A program made the position numbers and the translations under genes. The notes beneath the pieces were generated by a model. The model ran no database searches. It saw nothing but the letters and a program-made list of their open reading frames with translations, and had not been told where the DNA came from. This document shows positions 1 through 5,325 of a stretch of DNA of 5,675 nucleotides, piece by piece (the stretch's first letter is position 1; every line of letters starts with the position of its first letter). Source of the stretch: Dehalococcoidia bacterium (GTDB lineage Bacteria > Chloroflexota > Dehalococcoidia > Lucifugimonadales > UBA3495); assembly GCA_022823105.1 (NCBI GenBank), contig JAJDXU010000197.1:1-5675 (forward strand), read 5' to 3'.

Positions 1-1548
1 GGCGCGCCAGGCGATTTCCTTGTTCAAGTACGCGCCCTGGGTGATGGAGGTGCCGTCGAAACGGGCCTCGTTGGTGCGGACGAGGACATGGCCCGGATAT
101 TCGCGGTTGTTCCATGCCTGACGGGTGGCGGCGGCGTCACCGACCACCACGCTCACGTCCCAACCCAGAGCCTCGGTCCAGAAGTCCTTGTAGAGCTGAG
201 CAAGGTCGGGCAGCAACGGAAGGTCTCCGGCCTCCCAGGTGTAAATGGTGAAGGAGATCTGTTCGCCATTGGCGTCGGTCCCGTCGGAACCGTCTGCGCC
301 GCCGAAACCGATGGACATCAGGAGTTCGCGGGCCTTGGCAACGTCATAGGCGCGCGGCCGCAGGTTTTCGCCCCATCCGAGGGAATTGGGCGTGACATGG
401 GACCAGCTGTCAGCGTTGACCGCGTCGGGGCTGTACAGGTCGTTGACGATGGAGCCTTTGTCGATGGCGTGCTCTGCGGCCTGCCGCGCTTCTTTTTGGT
501 AGCACCAGAGGGACTCGTCCCAGCAGTCAACGTAAACGACCCAGTTGTAGGATGATTCGCGCTGCCAAGCGATGCTGGCGCCGTCGATGCCATCGATGTC
601 GCCGATCATGTTGATGTTGGCTTCGATGAGTTGGGCATCGCCGCTGCGGAGGGCGGCGAGGCGGGCGGCCGGCTCGGGGACGACCTGCAGGTCCAGCGTG
701 TCGAAGGTGACGCGGCGGTCTTCGTCGTAGCCGTTCCCCGGGTGCCAGAAAAAGTCCTCGAATTTCTCGAAGGAGTATTCCTGCTTGAGGATGTGGTCGG
801 TTACACGCATGGGGCCGATTCCGATGGGGTCGCTCTCGTAACCCTCGAAACCGTTGGTTCCGGCGCGGGCGCGCATGGACGCTTCGGATACGATCATGGG
901 GTCAGCGCCCTGGGCGTTTTCGGACCAGTTGAACGCGAAGTCCAGGCGAACGGTGTTGAACGTAACCGAGACCTGGTCATCGGCGGGGCCATTCTCGACG
1001 CCATCCACCAACGCGGCGAACGCGACGTCGCGGGGCTCGTAGTAGGTGGCTTCCAGCAGCGTCTGGGCCTCGGTGCCCATGCGGCTGTTGAGGTTGAAGA
1101 ACACGTCGTCGCGGGTGATGATGTTGCCTTCGTGGTCCTGGATGAATCCCTCGTTGACGGTGAAGGTCCAGACCTTGCCGTCATCACTCACGGACCAGTC
1201 CTTCGCGACGGCGGGGGTCAGTTCACTGCCGCCCTTTCCGCCGACCAGGGCGACCTGGAACATGCGCTGGAACTTGAGGTCCTCACCTTCAGTAAGGAAC
1301 GGGTCGAACTTGCCGTTGCCCAGGTTGGTTACCAGGACGGAGACGTGGCCGCCGGACGGATCAGCCATGGCTGCGGGTTCGGTGGCTGCGGGCATGGCGG
1401 TGGGAGCCGCGCTTGAACCGCTGTCAGTGGAACTGGCGGGCGCCGCGGGCTCTGCTGCGGGGCTACCGCACGCTATCGCGGCGATGAGCCCTGCGGCCAA
1501 TCCGACGGCCAACAGGAATCGAGCGTTCAATAACCGATTCAATCTCAT
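1..1548 (-). CDS. ABC transporter substrate-binding lipoprotein, family 5 (peptide/nickel type), C-terminus cut by window edge
   Basis: Extracellular solute-binding protein expected to capture a peptide or similar solute and deliver it to an ABC permease. The minus strand is open for 516 codons from ATG at 1548 to position 1. Residues 1-26 form a lipoprotein signal (basic MRLNRLLNAR, hydrophobic core) ending in a lipobox-like AAIAC with Cys27. An Ala/Pro/Ser/Thr linker (about 28-62) follows. Family landmarks: LTPAVAKDWSVSDDGKVWTF (110-129), the TRDDVFFNLN region (145-154), PIGIGPMRV (241-249, the family's P-x-G-x-G-P site), ARLAALRSGDAQLI (295-308) and a KARELLMSIGF segment (405-415). The start is supported by GAGGAG ten bases upstream. 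Family members are usually 500-600 residues, so little is missing. An unusual pair, Cys342 and Cys349, flanks WDESLW. No permease or ATPase gene is visible; they could lie beyond the left edge. The substrate cannot be read from the sequence. Confidence 0.93.
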   Translation of the reverse strand, partial: MRLNRLLNARFLLAVGLAAGLIAAIACGSPAAEPAAPASSTDSGSSAAPTAMPAATEPAAMADPSGGHVSVLVTNLGNGKFDPFLTEGEDLKFQRMFQVALVGGKGGSELTPAVAKDWSVSDDGKVWTFTVNEGFIQDHEGNIITRDDVFFNLNSRMGTEAQTLLEATYYEPRDVAFAALVDGVENGPADDQVSVTFNTVRLDFAFNWSENAQGADPMIVSEASMRARAGTNGFEGYESDPIGIGPMRVTDHILKQEYSFEKFEDFFWHPGNGYDEDRRVTFDTLDLQVVPEPAARLAALRSGDAQLIEANINMIGDIDGIDGASIAWQRESSYNWVVYVDCWDESLWCYQKEARQAAEHAIDKGSIVNDLYSPDAVNADSWSHVTPNSLGWGENLRPRAYDVAKARELLMSIGFGGADGSDGTDANGEQISFTIYTWEAGDLPLLPDLAQLYKDFWTEALGWDVSVVVGDAAATRQAWNNREYPGHVLVRTNEARFDGTSITQGAYLNKEIAWRA

Positions 1549-1558
1549 ATATCTGGCA

Positions 1559-1564
1559 CTCCTC
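1559..1564 (-). promoter_or_regulatory. Shine-Dalgarno site of the substrate-binding protein gene
   Basis: Read on the minus strand this is GAGGAG, ten bases before the ATG at 1548. It fixes the start of the lipoprotein immediately before a well-formed signal peptide. Confidence 0.75.
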
Positions 1565-1574
1565 TTCGGTTTTG

Positions 1575-1591
1575 GTCCGTCGCCAACGGAC
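1575..1591 (-). other. Small stem-loop in the leader of the substrate-binding protein gene
   Basis: GTCCGT (1575-1580) and ACGGAC (1586-1591) are perfect inverted repeats around a five-base loop. They lie between the predicted promoter and the ribosome binding site, so they would fold in the 5' untranslated RNA. A six-pair stem can arise by chance in GC-rich DNA. No riboswitch class is recognisable. Confidence 0.3.
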
Positions 1592-1629
1592 AAGGTCCGG
1601 GCAACGAACCCAATGACGGATGGCGCACG

Positions 1630-1659
1630 ATTAAACAGCCGAAGTCGGCGTGTTGTCAA
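1630..1659 (-). promoter_or_regulatory. Sigma-70-like promoter of the substrate-binding protein gene
   Basis: On the minus strand a perfect TTGACA (-35, 1654-1659) is followed after 18 bases by TTTAAT (-10, 1630-1635, one mismatch to TATAAT). Transcription would begin near 1623, giving a leader of about 75 bases. The spacer contains an inverted repeat GCCGA-AG-TCGGC (1638-1649), and GTTG-T-CAAC (1652-1660) overlaps the -35 box. Either could be an operator half-site pair, but no regulator is known. The assignment rests on sequence match alone. Confidence 0.6.
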
Positions 1660-1781
1660 CCATGTATGACGAAATAGTTGCCATCGGTGACGCTATTGGG
1701 AAACTCCCGCACGCGTGAAATCGCAATTGTTGTGGCGAAAATGGGGCGAAACGGAAGAGAATCCGCGATGACCGGATGTAA

Positions 1782-1787
1782 TATAAT
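1782..1787 (+). promoter_or_regulatory. TATAAT -10 box immediately upstream of the small membrane protein gene
   Basis: An exact TATAAT lies seven bases before the ATG at 1795, so the expected transcription start falls at or next to the start codon, as in leaderless mRNAs. No good -35 hexamer is seen at the usual distance (GAATCC at 1759-1764 for a 17-base spacer) and there is no TG extension. The match is exact in a GC-rich sequence but lies in a locally AT-richer spacer, so chance cannot be excluded. Confidence 0.4.
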
Positions 1788-1794
1788 CTCCGTC

Positions 1795-2130
1795 ATGTTC
1801 ACACCCACCAAGCTGTTTTACATATTCGGAGCTGCCGTTTTCGGGTCGGCAGCGGGAGGCTACGTTTCCTGGGCGATTTATTCCAGGTTCGCCCGCATCG
1901 CAGAGATTACGGACCGGGCCATCGTGGAGCCGCATATCCTCGTGGTGCTGTGCACGGCCGGAGGATTGCTGGCCTTTCCGTTGGGAGCGGCCGCGGGCCT
2001 GTTGGTCGTGGCGGCGGTAAACCGGTCGGTGGACTTTTTGCGTCGGCCCCAGAGTGGGCCTGGAGGAGACGGCGGATCCTGGGTAACCCGGAGGGCGGCC
2101 GGGGACGAGCCGGGCCGCGACTACGACTAG
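1795..2130 (+). CDS. Small two-helix membrane protein of unknown function
   Basis: I do not recognise the family. From ATG at 1795 the product is 111 residues with two hydrophobic segments: LFYIFGAAVFGSAAGGYVSW (about 6-25) and a Val/Leu/Gly/Ala-rich stretch (about 51-77, starting HILVVLCTAGG). They are joined by a polar loop of about 25 residues with charged positions (RFARIAEITDRAIVEPH). A hydrophilic tail of about 34 residues, rich in Gly, Arg and Asp, ends in RDYD. The open frame reaches back to a TTG at 1678, and an ATG at 1768 has a weak GGAAGAGA upstream. I prefer 1795 because the codons between 1768 and 1795 look non-coding and TATAAT sits just before this ATG. The gene diverges from the binding-protein gene and ends 67 bases before the cupin. 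It is probably real given its clear membrane pattern, but no homologue supports it here. Confidence 0.55.
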   Translation: MFTPTKLFYIFGAAVFGSAAGGYVSWAIYSRFARIAEITDRAIVEPHILVVLCTAGGLLAFPLGAAAGLLVVAAVNRSVDFLRRPQSGPGGDGGSWVTRRAAGDEPGRDYD

Positions 2131-2135
2131 ATGAC

Positions 2136-2165
2136 CATGATCCGCTTGAGCATGATCCGCTTGAG
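2136..2165 (+). repeat. Perfect tandem duplication, 15-bp unit, two copies, upstream of the cupin gene
   Basis: CATGATCCGCTTGAG occurs at 2136-2150 and again, without mismatch, at 2151-2165. The block starts six bases after the stop of the small membrane gene and ends 32 bases before the cupin ATG. It could be a slippage duplication or a doubled regulator site; each copy contains TTGAG, which resembles half of a -35 box. No good -10 box was found downstream of it. Confidence 0.85.
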
Positions 2166-2184
2166 GCGGAACAAACTAAGCGAC

Positions 2185-2190
2185 AAGGAG
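2185..2190 (+). promoter_or_regulatory. Shine-Dalgarno site of the cupin gene
   Basis: AAGGAG with seven bases to the ATG at 2198. This is the best ribosome binding site on the plus strand and makes the cupin the likely first strongly translated gene of the cupin-permease set. Confidence 0.8.
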
Positions 2191-2197
2191 ATCCCAC

Positions 2198-2566
2198 ATG
2201 CCGCAATTCGTTCGCGTTTACACCGGAGACGACGGCCAGTCACGCCTGGAGCATTACGAGCCTCCCTTTGAGGACTTTCTGGATACTGAGGGAGCGTATG
2301 GGCGCGGCACTCCCATGCAACCGACGACCGGCATGACAATTCGCATTTCACCGCCGGACTACTTCCTGGATTTCCACTGCGCCCCTCGGCGCCAGTACAC
2401 GGTGACGCTGGCCGGACAGGCCGAGATTGGCCTGAGCGACGGCACCACGCACCGGGTCGGGCCGGGCGACGTGCTGCTGGCTGAGGACATGACCGGGCAG
2501 GGCCACACCACGCGGGTGGTTGGCGGAGAGGAAAGGGTGTACCTGGTAATCCCGTTGTCGGATTAG
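2198..2566 (+). CDS. Small single-domain cupin protein
   Basis: A 122-residue cytoplasmic protein (no signal or membrane segment) built as one cupin beta-barrel. The first conserved region is DFHCAPRRQYTVTLAGQAEI (58-77), with His60, Arg64, Arg65, Gln66 and Gly73. The second is GPGDVLLAEDMTGQGHTTR (88-106), with the cupin turn Gly88-Pro89-Gly90-Asp91 and His103. The canonical first motif HxH...E is replaced by H-C-A-P-R-R-Q, a pattern I associate with a family of small uncharacterised cupins. The usual metal-binding set is therefore incomplete: only His60 and His103 lie near the expected positions. The role may be binding or isomerisation of a small carboxylated compound, or may be regulatory; it is not assignable. 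The start is fixed by AAGGAG. The stop is followed after 33 bases by the first permease in the same frame, suggesting one operon. Confidence 0.88.
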   Translation: MPQFVRVYTGDDGQSRLEHYEPPFEDFLDTEGAYGRGTPMQPTTGMTIRISPPDYFLDFHCAPRRQYTVTLAGQAEIGLSDGTTHRVGPGDVLLAEDMTGQGHTTRVVGGEERVYLVIPLSD

Positions 2567-2599
2567 GTACGGCGGCGGCGAGCACCGACGCACAGTCCA

Positions 2600-3916
2600 T
2601 TGCGCACAGCGCACACCGACGAAGAGATCGAATCCGCTCCGGCACCGAACGGCCGGGGCGGAATCTTTTACGGGTGGTGGGTGCTGGCCGCCGCGGCCAC
2701 CCTGGGGTTCTGCGCGTTCGGGGTGGTGATACCGGGGTACCTTGCGTTCTCGGTGCCCATTCGAGATGAGCTTGGGTTGAGTTCCGGACAGTCGGCGTTC
2801 ATTGTGGGAGCGTCCTGGGGCGTAGGGGACATCACATCGCTGGTGGCCGGATGGCTGGCCGACCGGTATGGGGCGCGGAGGCTGGTGCTGGCCGGGGGCC
2901 TGCTCTGCGGGATTGGGTTCGCCGGGCTGGCGTTGGCCAACTCCTTCTGGGCCATCGTGCTGGCGTATACGATAACGGCGTCGGTGGGCAGGGGGCTGGG
3001 GATATTCCCGACGCTGATGACGGCGGTGAACCAGTGGTTCGATGATCGGAAGGCCCTTGCGCTGGCGGTTATCAACACGGCCGTCACCGGCGGCGCGGCG
3101 GCACTGCTGCCGGCGTTGAGTTTCGGCGGCGGGCTGATCGGATGGCGGCCGGCGGCGTTGATCGCCGGCGGGTTGGTATGTGTCATAACGATACCGGCGG
3201 CGGCGGTGATACGGAGTCGGCCGGAGGACATGGGGTTGAGTCCCTATCGTTCGGTCGCCACCGTCGCCGCGAGCGCGCGAGCAGCCACGCGGAGGCAACC
3301 CGAGACCGCGCCGCTGCGGAGGAACTATTCGGTGCGGGAGGCGCTGGGTACGCTGTCGTTCTGCGCGCTGGCGATTGGGGCCATCTTACGTACGGTGCCG
3401 TCGGACGTGCTGGTGATCAATCAGATACCGATCCTGATATGGAAGGGCGTGGCGGAGGATCGAACCGCGGTTTACCTGTCCATAACGTATTTTGCGACGA
3501 TACCGGCGCGATTTGGCATGGGGCTGGCAGCGATGTGGGTGTCGCCGCGCTGGATGCTGAGCGCCGCGATGGCAACGGTGGCGCTGTGCACCGTGGCGGC
3601 GCTGCTGCTCCGGGGCGACGCGGTGGCCTGGTTCCTGATCCTGTCCTCGGCAACCGGGCAGGGGGTGAGTTCGCTGGCGTGGATCACGGTGGGCGAATAC
3701 TTTGGGCGGCGCAGTTTCGGGACGCTGGTGGGATTGATGACGGTGTTCTACGGGGTGAGCGGGCTGATCATTCCGGCGGTGGCGGGATCGGTGTTTGACC
3801 GGACCGGGAGTTTTGTGCCGGTGCTGCTGGCCGTCGGCGTGGTGCAACTGATTTCGGCGGGCGCGTTCGTGCTGGTGCGGAGGCCGTCTGCTGATGGAAC
3901 CGAGGAACGGGTGTAG
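2600..3916 (+). CDS. MFS transporter, monocarboxylate/oxalate-formate-antiporter-like, copy 1
   Basis: A 438-residue inner-membrane permease with 12 predicted helices, the normal MFS size. A short hydrophilic N-terminus leads into GIFYGWWVLAAAATLGF (21-37). The MFS signature GWLADRYGARR (84-94) lies between TM2 and TM3, and NQWFDDRKALAL (144-155) between TM4 and TM5. The central loop (about 206-245) begins RSRPEDMGL, typical of this MFS branch. TM7 carries VLVINQIPILIW (270-281). TM11 starts after GEYFGRRSFG (365-374) and the TM11-TM12 loop is GSVFDRTGSF (396-405). The only common start codon between the in-frame TAG of the cupin and TM1 is TTG at 2600, without a clear Shine-Dalgarno site, so translation may depend on coupling to the cupin. 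It lies 15 bases before a homologous permease. Related families carry monocarboxylates or oxalate/formate; the actual substrate is unknown. Codons favour G at the third position (CTG, GTG, GCG, GGG). Confidence 0.93.
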   Translation: MRTAHTDEEIESAPAPNGRGGIFYGWWVLAAAATLGFCAFGVVIPGYLAFSVPIRDELGLSSGQSAFIVGASWGVGDITSLVAGWLADRYGARRLVLAGGLLCGIGFAGLALANSFWAIVLAYTITASVGRGLGIFPTLMTAVNQWFDDRKALALAVINTAVTGGAAALLPALSFGGGLIGWRPAALIAGGLVCVITIPAAAVIRSRPEDMGLSPYRSVATVAASARAATRRQPETAPLRRNYSVREALGTLSFCALAIGAILRTVPSDVLVINQIPILIWKGVAEDRTAVYLSITYFATIPARFGMGLAAMWVSPRWMLSAAMATVALCTVAALLLRGDAVAWFLILSSATGQGVSSLAWITVGEYFGRRSFGTLVGLMTVFYGVSGLIIPAVAGSVFDRTGSFVPVLLAVGVVQLISAGAFVLVRRPSADGTEERV

Positions 3917-3931
3917 GCGGGCGACGGCGGG

Positions 3932-5149
3932 ATGACCGAGCAGCCGGCACCGGACGCACTCGGTACGAGGCGGGGCATCTACTACGGATGGTGGGTGCTG
4001 GCGGCTGCGGCAGGGTTGGGGTTCCTGGGGTTTGGAGCGCTGATACCCGGGTTCCTGGTATTCGCGACGCCCATACGGGGCGAACTGGGCATCACGTCGG
4101 CGCAGTTTGCGTTTGTGGTGGGAGCTGCGTGGGCGGTGGGCAACGTGGCGTCGCTGGGCGCGGGCTGGCTGGCGGACCGTTACGGCGGGCGGGCGCTGGT
4201 GCTGGCGGGTGGGCTGCTGTGCTGCGTGGGTTTCGCGGCGGTGGCGGGGGTCGGTTCCTACTGGCAACTGCTGCTGCTGTATTCCGGGGTTGCGGCGTTG
4301 GGGCGCGGGATCGGGGTGGCGCCGAACCTGATGACGGTGTTGAACCAGTGGTTCGTGCGGCGGAAAGCGCTGACGATGACGCTGCTGAACACGGCGTTTG
4401 CGGGCGGCGCGGCGATCATGGTGCCGCTGCTGGCGTACTGCGAGGGGCAATTCGGATGGCGGACCGTGATCCTGTGGACGGGCGGGTTCGTGGCGCTGCT
4501 GACGGCGCTGGCGACGGTGGTGATCAGGAGCAGGCCGGAGGACATCGGGCTGCTGCCGGACGGCGATGTCCCAGTCGCGCAGAGGACGGGCCAGGGCGAG
4601 AGGCGGAGGATTGAGCCGACCTACTCTGAATCGGATTTCACGATGCGCCAAGCAGTGGCGACGCCGGCGTTCTGGCTGATGACGGCGGCGGTGACGCTGA
4701 GGATCGCGGCGGCGGACGCGCTGGTGATCAACCAGATTCCCATGCTGGTGTGGAAAGGAATACCGGAGGAGCAGGCGGCATATTTTCTTTCGGCGACGTT
4801 CCTGGCGATCATCCCGCTGCGGTTCGGGATGGGACTGGCGGCGATGGCGGTTCCGTCGCGCTGGCTGCTGTTCGGAGGGATGACCGTGGGGGCGGTTGGG
4901 GTCGGGGGATTCCTGGCACTTTCGGGATACCCGGCGGCGGCGATGTTCGTGCTATCCATAGCGGCGACGGAGGGGATTGCCACACTGGGCTGGCTGGCGG
5001 TGGGCGAGTATTTCGGGCGGCGCAGTTTCGGATCGCTGGTGGGGATCATGACGGTGAGTTTCGGCGCGGGGTCGCTGGCGGCGCCGGTGGCGGCGGTGTT
5101 GCAGCTGGCATCGGGAGGCTGCTATTTCCTGGCGCGGCGGCCGGGGTAA
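3932..5149 (+). CDS. MFS transporter, paralogue copy 2, with in-frame loss across TM11-TM12
   Basis: A 405-residue permease, by eye roughly half identical to its upstream neighbour and aligned through almost its whole length. Shared landmarks: GIYYGWWVLAAAAGLGF (15-31), GWLADRYGGRALVLAGGLL (78-96), NQWFVRRKAL (138-147), IRSRPEDIGLLP (198-209), ALVINQIPMLVWKG (263-276), RFGMGLAAM (297-305) and VGEYFGRRSFGSLVGIMTV (357-375). The ATG at 3932 follows the stop of copy 1 by 15 bases with only a weak G-rich stretch upstream, so coupled translation is likely. The oddity is the C-terminus: after AAPVAA (383-388) the sequence jumps to VLQLASGG, skipping 18 residues that copy 1 has at 396-413. This removes the TM11-TM12 loop and the first half of TM12. 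What remains (about 366-400) is a 35-residue uncharged stretch flanked by Arg-Arg, too short for two ordinary helices. It may be non-functional or of altered topology; the frame is otherwise intact. Confidence 0.9.
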   Translation: MTEQPAPDALGTRRGIYYGWWVLAAAAGLGFLGFGALIPGFLVFATPIRGELGITSAQFAFVVGAAWAVGNVASLGAGWLADRYGGRALVLAGGLLCCVGFAAVAGVGSYWQLLLLYSGVAALGRGIGVAPNLMTVLNQWFVRRKALTMTLLNTAFAGGAAIMVPLLAYCEGQFGWRTVILWTGGFVALLTALATVVIRSRPEDIGLLPDGDVPVAQRTGQGERRRIEPTYSESDFTMRQAVATPAFWLMTAAVTLRIAAADALVINQIPMLVWKGIPEEQAAYFLSATFLAIIPLRFGMGLAAMAVPSRWLLFGGMTVGAVGVGGFLALSGYPAAAMFVLSIAATEGIATLGWLAVGEYFGRRSFGSLVGIMTVSFGAGSLAAPVAAVLQLASGGCYFLARRPG

Positions 5150-5152
5150 GGT

Positions 5153-5197
5153 TTTGACATTGATGTATTTGACATTGATGTATTTGACATCGATGGA
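5153..5197 (+). repeat. Tandem repeat, 15-bp unit, three copies, each with TTGACA
   Basis: TTTGACATTGATGTA is perfect at 5153-5167 and 5168-5182; the third copy at 5183-5197 differs at two positions (5191 and 5196). Each copy holds a TTGACA hexamer (5154-5159, 5169-5174, 5184-5189), and the first two hold the imperfect dyad ACAT-TG-ATGT. The array starts four bases after the stop of the second permease, in the spacer between convergent genes. It is AT-rich compared with its surroundings. Confidence 0.9.
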
Positions 5198-5228
5198 CAG
5201 GATGAACGGGATGTTGTTTGAAGTGCGC

Positions 5229-5252
5229 AGGGGCGACGCATGCGTCGCCCCT
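5229..5252. repeat. Perfect 24-bp palindrome, REP-like
   Basis: The left arm AGGGGCGACGCA (5229-5240) is followed directly by its exact reverse complement (5241-5252), with no unpaired centre. It sits in the spacer between the converging second permease and the monooxygenase. No T-run follows on either strand, so it is not a classic intrinsic terminator, though it could stall or protect transcripts from both sides. From memory, G/C-rich palindromes of this style, translating to phrases like RGDACVAPT, recur many times in some environmental genomes, which suggests an interspersed family. That needs a genome search. Confidence 0.85.
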
Positions 5253-5278
5253 ACGTGGGTGGTGGGATGGTCCTTCGA

Positions 5279-5315
5279 TCCGCCAGAGGCGGACCTACGG
5301 CTGCTCAGGATGAGC
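5279..5315. repeat. Two adjacent hairpins in the convergent spacer
   Basis: TCCGCC-AGA-GGCGGA (5279-5293) and GCTCA-GGA-TGAGC (5303-5315) are each perfect inverted repeats with three-base loops. They end 11 bases before the stop codon of the monooxygenase. Flanking text (CCTTCGA before, GCTCAGGATGAGCGG at the second hairpin) resembles an interspersed repeat I have seen in several bacterial groups, with the first hairpin apparently nested in it. They may act as a terminator for the minus-strand gene, but no U-run follows. Confidence 0.6.
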
Positions 5316-5325
5316 GGGTTTGTGG

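Noticed and set aside
88..1416. Long plus-strand open frames (155 and 261 codons) in 88-555 and 631-1416
   Set aside because: They lie antisense to the binding-protein gene, which has signal peptide, family motifs, promoter and ribosome site. Long antisense frames are expected in GC-rich DNA, and their translations show no recognisable domain.
1678..1794. N-terminal extension of the small membrane protein from TTG 1678
   Set aside because: The extension starts right after an in-frame TAG, has no ribosome site and reads as non-coding, polar sequence before a clean ATG ahead of the first helix.
3386..4651. 421-codon minus-strand frame spanning both permeases
   Set aside because: The translation is a low-complexity His/Arg/Gln/Pro-rich shadow crossing the two-gene junction, opposite clear MFS coding sequence.
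5153..5197. CRISPR array
   Set aside because: The 15-bp units are directly adjacent with no spacers, and no cas gene is present.
5229..5252. Classic rho-independent terminator
   Set aside because: The stem is strong, but there is no loop and no run of T on either strand after it.
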